In this document: positions 1 to 12,500 of the stretch, in pieces | How positions within the stretch are numbered: the first letter of the stretch is position 1 | How the letters are laid out: each line of letters starts with the position of its first letter | From: Sphagnum compactum | Taxonomy: Eukaryota; Bryophyta; Sphagnopsida; Sphagnales | Direction: 5' to 3' | Length of the DNA: 64,000 bases | Assembly: GCA_965153455.1 (NCBI GenBank) | Contig: OZ234500.1 | Span: 3,844,001 to 3,908,000, forward strand | Notes under the pieces: generated by a model | What the model was told of the DNA's origin: nothing | Database searches by the model: none | What the model saw: the letters and a program-made list of their open reading frames with translations, nothing else | Made by a program: the position numbers and the translations under genes

Positions 1-107
1 ATGGAATGAACTCACCTTTTGCCCATTATATTGGGTGTCTCACCTAGCTCCCGATGGGCTTGCTCACACCTTACCTGATACAATGGGCAAGAGCTTGACC
101 ATTCCAT
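1..107. mobile_element. Foldback repeat family A, palindromic module at the window edge
   Basis: ATGGAATGAACTCACC with TTTGCCCATTATATTGGGTG at the left, and CAATGGGCAAGAGCTTGACC ATTCCAT at the right, form the same ~105-bp inverted-repeat module as in the intronic copies. The second half of the family is not recognisable to its right and may lie outside the window. Confidence 0.6.
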
Positions 108-2901
108 AGTGTACATAATCAAAGGGTTTTTACTCACACATAAATGAAGCAAAAGCTTGAACTGCTACTGGCAAAAACCCTCCCACTCCTACTGCCCCCC
201 TGATCTACTTATGTATAGAAGGCCAAAGTGAACCATCACCTACATTGGTGTATCTTCACCTTCTTGCCTGAGGCCTCCTAAATGCTTATATTTAGCTAAG
301 GACTTGGAGACCCCATGTTTAGGTTTATGTGGTGTTTAGGGGTTTAAGCTGTCCAGCAGGGGACTGTTATTGAGAGTGATGTGGTTTGATCAATTAACAA
401 AACGTGCCACCAACTAACTAAACATGTTTAATTACCGATAGAAACATTTTCAAATCTTTTGTGATTTTGTGAAGAACAGTTTTGTCACCATCACCCAACA
501 TTGATATAGAAACCCTTGCATTTTGCATGGCTGGTCATTCCTATCAAACTCACATTTTCAATGCAGTTCCTTGATTCCAATTGATCCCAACTCTATGAAG
601 ATGGCACTCAGTTCTTACACCAAGGAAGGCCCTGTTGTGAAGGCATTATACCTTGGAGCTCAGGCTCTAACCTTGGTTCCTAAGGCATAATGCCCTGCCC
701 CGTTAGCCTTCCCCTTATACTCATGATGCCTTTTGGTCAATTGTTCTTTGGAAAAGCACAGACAATACCAAGGGACAATCAGAAGTCAATACTATTGGGC
801 TACTGTGAGAGGAACATAAATAAAATTAAAAAATAATTACGAGTCTAAAATAATAGTGGCTACCCATCATTTGGTATTAGATTAGTGATAGTCTTTGAGA
901 TTGGATTAGAATTTAGAGGTTGTTTATGTGCACATGAGCATGCTTAATCATGAATTTACATGTGATTGTGCTCGTCTTTTCCACGATAGACGATCGGGAG
1001 GTTATTTGTCTTTGTCTTTTTGCATTTAGTTTTTCAGGTAGTGTGTTAATATTGCTCTTCAGCATGCTTTCGTCTCTGCTATAGCCTGTGCTATAGAGAG
1101 GAAGATTGCATCGGCGGGAGATGCTTGTTCTAAACCTCTTATTACTATTAGATTTCATGATTTGCATGTAGGACGACATTAAAGAGGCTATGGGCTTCCT
1201 ATCACGAGAGGGACTAGCTCTCCCCCTTCTTTGGTTCTTGCAGGTTGTGCATCTTCTGACCTTTCTTTGGCCTTCCCTTTTTGTTTTCCGTGTGATGATT
1301 CTGGCTATTGGTTTTTATTGGATTTTTTGTAATTATATTGACTCAAGTATGGCAAGATACTAGTTGATGAACAGTTAGTATGATCACGGATGGTTGTGTT
1401 TTGAATCACATCATGTTTGTGGAGAGCTTGAATAGGATATATTGGTTTAGACATTTTTAGACTTCATTTATCAAGTGTTTCTTTTATCTCAAGTTCTATC
1501 AATTTTATCATTAGTGGGTCATGCTAGGTTTTCAGCAAGGAATAATACCCATATCAGACTTCCATGTGAAAATAAGTAATAATATCCAGTCGTTAATGTG
1601 TCAATTGAATTTACTCATGACACCAAACCCTCTCAAGAGAGGAACAAATCTTTTAATGAGAAAGAGGAACATGAGGACAAGATGGATTAGATCAAAACAC
1701 TTGATACCATAGTTGATGATATGAGGATATTCCCAAGACAAAACTCCTCCAAATTGCAAAGCCAAACTTGTGAGCAGAGAAGGAAAGGTATCATATGAAT
1801 ATTTGGAATATTCAGAATTACATCCAATTTATAGGCCATTGTACTGCTGCTAGTGGAGCTACTACTCTTAGATGCCATATTTCATGAGTCAAAACATTAT
1901 ATGCAAGCCTTGTGTGGCACATTAGACAAACTTTTCTATAATTTAAATAGCGAATGCTAAACAGATAGGCTATTCGTGAACATAAATCAAAGATTCATGA
2001 ATTGCATGGCAAAAAAATTAACTGGCAATGACAAAGTGGTGTAGGCAACAATTGAAGTCAAGTGGGTGCTTGGCAAGATAGGAGAAAGTCCTTTCCACCC
2101 TACTATCATGTTACAGATCAACTGACCAAAATCCTAAATGAAGCGAAGACAGCACACAATAATCCCAAGAACACAAATCTGAAACCTTTCGTTCACAATA
2201 ATGCTCTCAACCGAAAGCACTGCAACATTACAATTCAAGAAAACAAAGAAGAGTACTTGGGATGTGCAGAAAAAATAGAAGCAGTTCATCCCAAAACCCA
2301 ATGCTTCAATTTGACACATTTCATTTGGGGCCATTTTTTTGTGGCACCATTTCAATGTCTCTGTTTCTTTCCAAGGTCATAACTAGGCCATTTTACAGTT
2401 TGGTACCAAAATTTCACAATGTTTGTGGCATATTAGACTAGGTTTACATAGGTAAAAGAAGGAGCAATATGGACATGAGTCACACAAACTAAGCAAACAA
2501 CCGAACGAGTACAAAACAGTTTCAGGGTTTAGGGTTTTAGTACTCTAAAACAAATTTGAGTAACACTTTGCTAATTTTATGAGACCTAGAAACAACATAT
2601 CATCTGTACAAGGATAACTGCAAAATGCGTGTTCTTCTCACTTGGATAAAAATCAATTAGTTGTGCGATGTTCATCAACTAGCCAACCCTCCGCAAGACC
2701 AACCCTCTTCCAATCTGCTCCCACACACATCTGTTTTCCAAAACAGGAGTCAATTGAGAATTTCAGATCCTCTGGATTAGACCCTAAACTCAGTTTTTTT
2801 TGGTTTTGTCTTAACAAAGTGAAGAACAAGTTGGAAGATTTCACTAACAATGGTTGGTTCAAGCCATTGTTAGCCAATCAACAGACATCTGCTAATCATG
2901 A
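1..2901. other. Non-coding region downstream of the RNF213-like gene
   Basis: Apart from the foldback module at 1-107, I recognise no gene. The longest open frames (up to about 106 codons) have no family signature. The stretch probably contains the 3' UTR of the RNF213-like gene close to 2,900. Confidence 0.5.
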
Positions 2902-5900
2902 TTACCTAAAATAGCTCTCCTGGCAAGTTGAAAAAAAACCCTAAAAATTTTGGCACACAAAAAAGAGAGACAAAATTACCTGAGAAAGAAGCATATATGT
3001 CGCATATGAATGTTCAAGTAGCAAGTTTTTCGGAAACACGTCATCCAACAGGCTTTCATCCACCATGTCGTTAGGCCACCGTACCAACCTTGGATCTGTG
3101 AGGTAAAGTTCGAGTGCCACATTAGGCCTCAAATGTTCAGCACCCAGGTAGCGGAACATAAATCTTTGCAGCACATTTTGAAAGATTGATGCAGGCAACT
3201 TTTCATCTGTTTCAGCCTTGTCTGTCCATCCATCATCCGATTTGATCGCCTCACAAACTTCCCGCACCAAGTTTTGTGACAAAGGACTCCTGGGACCAAA
3301 AACAAACACCCAACAAGAGAAATAATTTTGTTACAATAAATCCAACAATAGTTAATGGCACCAGACAAAGTAAATCAAAATTTCTAGACTTGCTAGGACT
3401 GCAGAATCTGTAACTGTATAATTAGTCTTGGGAGGACCTCGTGCATTAAATGCTGAGTTTCAGCATTTCATACTGAGATTCAATAAAATATCTTTACTTT
3501 GCAGATACCACTGAAAGAGGGGACAGGGGGTGAAAGGAGGCCCAAAGACAGGGTGAAGACAGGGTTACTTTACGGATAACTCTATTATAAGTGCAATTTT
3601 TTTTAATTTTAAAAGATAGATTATTTTGCATTCTATCTAGATGTTTGAATCATGGGTTCTTTTTCCCAATTCCAAGAGGAAAATCTGAAATAACCTTTTG
3701 CAACACAACACAAGGTTTATTATGTTTGGAAAAAAAACTATCGTAAGAAAAAAATCATATCACCTGTAACGAGGGCTGACAATGCTGCTGGCACAGGTGC
3801 TTGCGTGGTCCTCCAGTCCTTCATATAGGCTTACGATATGACAAAGCTGAATCTTGTCAAAGACAGATTTTTCGGTGATTAAGATTGCCTCCTTTTTACC
3901 AAGCCAACGTTCACAATAGCTCCCCAGGGGCTCTGAAGTTTTGCCGCCTGTTCGACGAAGAAACCCAAGACAAAGATCAAGAATGCCAAGAAAGTGACCC
4001 ACCCCAGCACCTCCAATGTCAATCTCGTCTCGAATGGTTTTCAAAGTCTCAGGTCTTAATGGTTCCTGATGAATGGCTGCCGTCACATCAGAGAGAATCG
4101 TTGCATGATGGTGGAATGCTTCATGCTTGTATGGGAATTCCAGCCAATTCTGTCAGCACCAAAATTCTAACAAAATTAGGCAACATTTCTATCAATGTCT
4201 ATCAAATATAAGGGAACTGGACACATTAAGGTATGGAGTGGCAGATTATGTCTTTTATTTCTTGAACCCATTATATGGGGCATAATCTCCTGGTGATGAT
4301 CATATGCTTGTAATAGTGACCAGAATCTCTGTTGAACATTTTTGTTTTCTAAAAACGTAGAATCTTCCTTCCAGACCTTAACATCATGGAATGGTCTCGC
4401 CCTTGCCCATTATCTTGGGTGTGTTGCCAGGCTCGCCCTAACGAGCTCACTTGGCGCCTTACCCAGCACAGGGCTTGACCATATTCCATGTCACATGAAT
4501 TGCTCAAGAAAACTCTACATGTTTTCTAAGGAATAGGTGATTGTGCCTCCCACCCACAATGGTGGATTTTGTCAATAACATGTTTCAAATGTAAATGAGC
4601 ATCTGGAGAGAGAAAACATACAGCTTCAAGGTGAGCTTTTCCTTGCACGAGATGAAGGGAAAGTTGTTGGTTAATTGTGACAGTGTCATAGTGGGCTTCA
4701 AGGCCATGAGAGTAACAGAGATCTGCCATAGCTACGTTGCACACCATATCTTCCACCCATTTCCGGTCATAGTGTATCACCTCTCCAACCTGCAAGCACG
4801 AGATGAACCCATCAATCGCTGTTTATGAGTAGGACTAGAGACAGACAAATGTGATGTGCTTATACCTGTGTTGCGCTGGTATTTGATTTTGTTAATAACC
4901 ATCAGTTCCCGTTTTTAGTATTTCAGAATTAGAGAACTGCCAGTTCCAGTTATTTCCAAAACCTCAAAGAACCAGCAGTTTTCATGAAACAACTGGTAAT
5001 GAACTGGGCAGTTATTTGATCTTTTCCAATTTTTTTGAGAACTTCATCTATGAATCAGAACTGGTTCTTTGATTCTCTTCTGGAGAACCATGGTCATCAA
5101 CCCCAAGAACTGCTCTGATAGCCACCGGAGGTCTGTTTATTGTTTCTGATAACCACCCAACACCGGTCTATACATGATCCAAAACTTTGAATAAGAAAAA
5201 GCAATAAAATAAAATGAAATATTTTTTAAAATATTTATTATATATGTAATCTTTAAAAGAAAAAGGAAAAAAAGGACCTTCACCAACCTTGCAGCTCTGG
5301 AGATGAACAGTCGGTGGACGAGCAAATTCTCTGGTGGTTGATTCGGAGTCTGGAGTTTCTGGGTTTGCCCCCATCCCCAATGCAACCACATCTTCGATGA
5401 AAGAATTTTGAAGGTTGGCAAGGTAGTCAAGAATGGCAGTGATGTAGATGCCTTGGTCACGAGGCTCCACAAGGCAGAGTGCAAGGGAAGTTTCAATATC
5501 CATGACTGGGATGTGAAATTCCCGGCACCCATATCCTTTAACTTTCCCGCGAATGCTGTTCCATGCCTCTGCAAAGTTGTGAAATAGTCTCTCTAGCTCC
5601 CTGCATGGACACATACATGCCCATTTACTTAGCTTGCCAGGCAAATTCTCAGAACTTAACGACCAAGGATAACAGAGAACTTGAATGAAACCGGCCATCA
5701 CAGTGTTTGCTTTATTTCATGTAACAAGATTTGTTTCCAGTTGCAGCAATAGGGTTTAGGGTTTTACAGTAATCACAATTTGGTGAGAAGTTGTACCTGT
5801 TATCTCCCAGAAAGTTTCTCATTGTTTTTGATGTGGCATCAGGCCGTGTGATTCTGAAAGAGAGTTTTTCATGAACAGCGTTGGAGAAACGCAACAACAC

Positions 5901-6544
5901 CATGAGACACCGTAAATCACCTAGAGTCTTTTCATGATTGAAGAAGACACGTATCAAGGGTTGGGCTTGAACTCTTTGCGAGTCCTGCATATAAACCACT
6001 TTGAAATTTTCAAGGGATGGTTGGATGGTTATTCTCAAAAGTGCCTCGATTGCTGCTGGAAACAATGGCTGCCCCCGCTCCTCAAGCACCTCCGCAAAGC
6101 GATCAGTTGCCTGTTGCTTCTGTAGATACATGGCTGCTGCAAGATGGGCACTTTCGAAATTAACCGTATCGAAAAGTCGGAGAAATTCCACCTCCCAATG
6201 ATCACGTGCCAATGTGGTTGTCAATATATTGGAATTTGTCATCAACCGCAATGAGGAAATCAATGAATGCATGTACTTGACTGTCACCTCACGATTTGAT
6301 GAAAGAAGGCGGTCCAATTTCTCCAAGTCTTCCTGGATGATCTTCTTGAGCTCTTCAATAACTTCTGACTTGTTGGCAGAGAGACCCATTGACCTTGCTA
6401 GACTCTCCCCACTACTGTTCCCAAGATATAGTCCAACCAATAGACAATAATGCATCACAACACGAAGTGCTCGAAAGGATTTATGGTCAAGGTGGCGGAC
6501 TGTGTAGAAGGTGTCCGAACGAGCAACGTTGTCAATGACATAAC
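2902..6544 (-). CDS. RNF213-like exons 19-24: C-terminal E3 domain
   Basis: Residues 4161-4807. Exons are 5797-6544, 5288-5600, 4622-4789, 3764-4149, 2980-3289 and 2902-2919. Exon 19 opens GYVIDNVARSDTFYTVRH through a split glycine codon. Exon 20 has IETSLALCLVEPRD, exon 21 LHLVQGKAHLE, exon 22 FPYKHEAFHHHATIL. Exon 23 ends YMLLSQ before a CAG|GTAATT donor. The six-codon last exon follows a pyrimidine-rich acceptor and ends in TAA at 2902-2904. If that donor is not used, reading on adds about ten residues before a stop. Confidence 0.75.
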
Positions 6545-9500
6545 CTGTGGCAACATATGAAAAGAATTACAATATAAAAATTCCAGCAGATTGAGGTTTG
6601 GGGGGGGCAATGAGATCAATTAGTAACAAGAAAAACCCTAAACTGTACATACAAAGTCAGCAATTGTCTGCAACACAACTGGAACTACACAGTTTTTGGG
6701 AAAATGCAATTTTAACATGAAATCAAAGATTTTGCATATAGCAATGTGATAATCCACCTTCAATCTTTGGACCATAACTTGCATATATACTTACCACTTT
6801 GAATTTGCGTGTTGGGTATAATCACATTTCCATCAGCAGCAGTATGGTTTTGGCCACCGATCATGCGACGACAATTAGGGCATGTCCCTGATTGCATTGG
6901 TTTCCCACATTCTCCAATAAAGTACTTGAAACCGCATGGGCATTGGTACTCAAGAAGCTTTCGTCCTCCTTTAACAATTTTGCGAAACGCAGCTAAAGAG
7001 CTGTCAGGGGCAGCCAAAACGAATGCACTGTTCAAGTGGACCGGATCATGGGAGAGATAACCCTGCAACACCACAGACACATACTGTAATGTCAGTATAT
7101 GGGAGAAACTGAAATGAGGTAGAAGATCATGAAATGACATTGTTATGTTTTCAATATGATCAATGACCCTTCTTCAGGTTTCCACCAGCGGTGGGGCGGG
7201 TACCATGCTAGAACCCTGGTATATAGACTGATATTGGTCCTGGTGTCAAAGAACTGACCAGATTGGCATGACCTGAGACTGGTTATGAAAATCTTAAAAA
7301 GTACCCAATACCAGGACCAGCTGGTATGTTCAAAACTTGATACCAAACCAACACTGGTTTATTCTTTAGACCTCAAAAAGTCACTTCTGGATTGCTGGAT
7401 TGCCAAGTAATTCACTGGAGAAAATTAACAAGCTAACCGTCAGTAGATGGGAACAACCCATCATCACAATACCATACATGTTTTTCTTATAAAAAACACA
7501 ATCTTTGCCACTGGATGGTCTATCAGTAGTAATGGAGAAAGACTCTCTCGAAATACCTGTAATGGAGAGGTGTTTGGTAAAGATGTCACGACCAAAAGAA
7601 CATGAGCAGAGAGTGATTTAAACCACAACTCCTGTGGTGGCATGTTTGGGCGAAGACCCATCTGCTGCTGTGTGATGGTACTTGTTGTGCTGGAGCTCGA
7701 TCTCAGATCAGCAAAACACAAGATCGCCTTTCTCCATTTTGGATGCCACATGCGCAGCAGATTCGTATCGTTGAGTGACATGGCTGTGTCTCGTTCTCGT
7801 GAGGTGAGCTTACGAGCAGCTTGAACAAGGAAGATTCTAGATGCAACTGTAGCTGTAAAAGCATTCTGCTCACCCTCTGTAGCATTTTCAATTGATCTTC
7901 TTGCTGCCTTGCTTTCCTGCTTGGCACTTCTTGTTCCTAGGGACCAAAGCCTTTCTCCTGCCTTCTGAAATTCTTGAGATGAGGACCAAAAAGGGTCAAA
8001 GCCAAGGGGATTGTCAGCCCCTAATTGCATGAGATCCCACTCCAGGATTGATGTGTACCATTTCAGTCCACCTCTATTGCCTTTGCAATTGTTGACTAAA
8101 ATGTTGATTTCTTGCACAGTAAGACCATGGCATGTATGCAGCACTTTAAACAAGTACTGCTTGAGAGCTGCAACTTTCAGTGAGCTGTTGTGAAGAAGTT
8201 CCTTGGCCAAAGTGACAACAACTTGAGGTACCTGAATTTGGTGTGAAGAATGCACAGCTTCTTTATGGACAGTGATCAGCTCATCTGCAATCACATGCAA
8301 TGTACTCCGGAGAAGTGCTAATGAGCCAACAGTGCGAAGTGACAAAGGACGATCAGCACTCTTGAGCTCCTCTACAGCTAGAAGCAAGTACCGCTCAAAG
8401 TCCTTATATGCCCATTCTGCCGTGTAAGAGCCTTGTCGAACTATTCTCGAGACTGAAGGTTGAATCATATCGGATACCGAGTCACAAAGAAGCACAAAGA
8501 TTTTATGGTCTTCACTCTCAAATGATGTTGTCTTGTTGATGATCCAAAAGTCTGTGTCTTTTTGGTCAAAAAAGACATGCATACATGGTGGACAATGAGC
8601 ATTTCGGATGGGTTGTTGAGACATATGTAGTTGGGTCATGTGAAGGAGCTTTAACATCACACCTTTCATCGCACATGTTGGATTGCTGAGCTGGAACAGA
8701 AAAGCAGAAATTGTATTTATGTCTTTGGCAGTCAAGTCATCGGAGTCCAGGATCTTCTCCAAAAACAATGCCAGAAACCGAAACCAACATTCTCGACTAC
8801 TAGTGACCCCTTCTTCTTCTTCTTCTTCTGCCAATGTGTTCATCTCTGGGATGAAGCCCAAAACTGCCTCAAGGAGTTCTCCCGGGCTGAAGTAGTATGT
8901 GCCCACCACATACCTGCAATTCTGCAACCACTGTGCAAGGTCCACAAGAATCACATTGCTCCAAGAAACCGGAGGCATGACCAAACGTGCCATATCTCGA
9001 AGAACTTCAAGCATAACTAAAGTTGTCCAATGGGTAGAACGTCCGAGAGGTGATGCAAGTTTGATGAGGAGATTCAAGTCTCGAAACCATGCACCAAACC
9101 TGAGGTTGTCACTGACGGTTTCTCTTGTTGGCAGAATTGTCGCACAACAACATGATACCAGATGCGCATCAAACTCGGCTGTTGTCATTATCGGGAACTT
9201 TCTGTCTTTCAAACATTGCAATTCTGCTTTGAGATCAAATTCCGATAAACATGATTCAGCTAACAGAGCCTGTGCTGATATCTTCTCACCCTTTTCCCAT
9301 AGGAGAAAGTGCAAGTCAGCAGCTGACAAGGTTGTCACACACAAATTCCCCCTCAATACCCACTCAAATGGCCTTGCTTCACTCTCCCTTTGCTCATCCG
9401 ATTTGTACACTGCATAAATCTTTGAGAAATCCACAATATACTCTTCAATATTTGACTCAATGTAATCAACAATCGAGCCCAATGAAGCCCGAAGTGCACT

Positions 9501-12500
9501 AGATATGTCAGTGCGAATCCTGGTTTGGATGTTGGCAATCCTGCTCCCTCTTGCAGTCATATGATCTTCTTCTTCTTCTTCCACAATCTTTTTCTTTTTG
9601 TCCAAATGCCGCATACAGAAGATCTCTTCACTGGGCTGGGATGTTCTGATTCCCATACCCACTCTTGTGTCTGATACTGCTGCCATCATCTCCACAGCTT
9701 TCAGACCATTTGAGATCTCCATAGAGTAAAGTTCCTGAAAACCATCGTCAATGTGCTGGGCAAAGATAGATGAAAACGGAAGTGAAAGGCGAAGTGGAGC
9801 TTTGATATGGTAACCTTCTGGGTGCCTCGGAGCCGGCACATTCTCAAGCTTAAAAATACAGGCCGAGCTTTCAAGAGCCTTTTGACACAAATGTTGCCTT
9901 TCCTCATCCAATGTGAAATAAGACACAAGTGCAGACGCTTTCTCCAACATGTAAACCAACCTTGCAATTGGCTCTCGGAGCTCTTCCTCAATGTAGTGCA
10001 AGAAGGCATCTTGGAGGCTCGATGAGAGTGATAATCGGCCTCGATTGCATGCAACCAAAGCTTGCCATGAAGGATTTGAGTTCTCAGTAAGCCATGTAAC
10101 AGCACACTGCTTAAAGCATCCCCACAGTTGTTTGTCTGCACAAATTCGTTGCACCGCTTGTTGGCTATATTTTGCTGCATTTAGTCCACATGGGTACTTT
10201 ATGCATAGAAAACTCCATGTGAGCACTTTGACCATCATTTGAAAAATCGGAATCCTCTCCAACTCTACTAGTTCCACAATTGTATGGTCCAAAAACACTC
10301 TGCAAGAAAAAAAAACACAGGTGGGTGCATCCCAACAGACATTGGTTAGATTTGAAATATTATGGTTAGATTTGAACTATTCTTAACTGAACCTTTTCTC
10401 CATCTTCTAATCTATAAACTTAGAATTATCATGAGCTCAAATTCATGGACTTATTGGGTACATGGTAGTCACAAAAGTGCAACTGCAGAACAGAAATGAA
10501 AATACCCCCAACCTCAAAAAGGTACAATACAAATTCAAAGACGGCAATTTCCAGACCACAACAATAATATGCCTAGTCCCAAAAAAGAAACCCGAAAAAA
10601 GAAAAAAAGGAAAAAAAAGACGACGTTTTAAATGCTCTTTAGAAATAAACTATCTTAGTATGGAGATGAACAGATTTTCTTATTTGGGTTTGGTTTTACA
10701 TTTGATAGTGAATAAATCTTGTGAAAACATGCTTCTTCGAGCTGATTTGGGTTGACTTTGGGGGAAAAAAAATTCATTTCAAGCAAACCAACCCTAACAT
10801 CCCTTGGGAAGCAATTGATTTATACCTTAAATCAGTCTCTTCCCGTTGAAGCTGGTCCAATGTCAATTGCTGCCAACCACTCAGAAATGTGAATCCGGAC
10901 CAACTTTGAACAACATCACGGTGAGTGTGAATGATGAGCACAACATTCTTCTTCTTCTTGTTCATAAAAGAACCTGACCCCATAATAGAACTACTAGTCT
11001 GAGCAGGCGGTGTCAACTCTGTGATGATCTTGTCAACCCAAAACTTTGCAAGTGGTATGTGCTCTTTGTCCGACAGTGCATCCGCCTGAAGAATAAGTAA
11101 ATCTGACACTCCAAACCAGAATTGCTGAATCTGGAGCTGAAGTTGTCTTTCCGAAGAGAAATCACCCAACTTCTCAATTTGCACCTAATAAGTAATAATG
11201 CACAAGAACCAACCAGGCATGATTTTTAAACTTCACACTAGAATCCAGGTATTCAACTTCAAATTGTAGAATTTTGCCTCTGTAATTGGGAAACAATCTT
11301 CAGCATATATAACAAGCTAAGAAAAAAAAGACTCTTCAAAAAAAACCATTGGACAATTAATTATCTCAGGACGTGTTGGATTGGTTGGTGTCAAAAAAAA
11401 AAGGCTTTACATTATTGACGTTTTGGAGGCCATGCAGAAGGTATTTGACAGGTGTGTGGATATTCGATCGAGTTGTAATGACCACCTTCAAATCTTTCTC
11501 CAAAGTGTCGTCATTCTGCAGCTGATGAAACAAAAAGCAAGCAACATTAAGGGTTCAATTCAAAATAGGCGCAAGTGGGGCTGTTCATCTCAAGTCGTTG
11601 ACACAAGAAAAATCAGCTCCTAGGTCTGAACAACCAGTGTTGGTCTGGTATACAGGGTTGCGCTTGTTATCAACAATGGTATGAACATTGGTAGCAAGGA
11701 CCCCTACCAGTCTAGTATGAGCTGAGGCAACATAACCAACAACACCACTATACCAGGACCAAGCAGGCTGGTATGTTCAAAAGTCAATACCAGACCAACA
11801 TTGGTCTGAACCCATCTCTGGCTGTGATTTCCAAATGGCCAGCAAAAGACATGATATAGATCAGTTACTTTGTACAGAAGTAAAGTAGGCAAATTGATAA
11901 ATAATGACCATCTTACATGAGCATCAAGGAAGTCGTGAAGGCACAGTTTATCATGCCATTGGCCAAAGAAGACCTGGGTCCATTTCCTGAGGTCTGCAAC
12001 TTCTCGCTGGCACTGTTGTGACTGAGACGCTCGCACCATGCCATCCACATAGGCTGTGCGCAATAAGTCCTCCTTACACCTTTTCCCCGCATAACCCATC
12101 ACCCCCGAAACTATTTCAAGACTAGTGAACTTGGTACTTAAAAACAATAGACAGTCCCATCAGCTTATGGATCTGCTGCATTATTCCTTCACTGGAGGAC
12201 CATGAGACTGTCCAATCTATTCAACCAGGAGAAACACTTGATATCAAACTTGCTCAAATTTAATTGTTGTCAGAGCTGGTTTGTACCAGTGTTAACAGGG
12301 TGCTTATCAGAAACCAGGAACAGAGCCCTGGCAATTATCAGGGCAGTTCTTAGGGTTCATAACTGCAGTCAAAGAATTTCATGTTCTAATACATAACCAC
12401 AGTTCTCCAAAAATTTGAAAAAACAACAACAACAAGATAGCTGCCTATAAAACCGCTGGTGGTTCTTTACCGGTTCTATAATGAGGCTTTTGAAATAACT

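Noticed and set aside
8899-9417. 172-codon plus-strand open frame
   Set aside because: It lies entirely antisense to the well-supported exon 17 of the RNF213-like gene and has no family signature.
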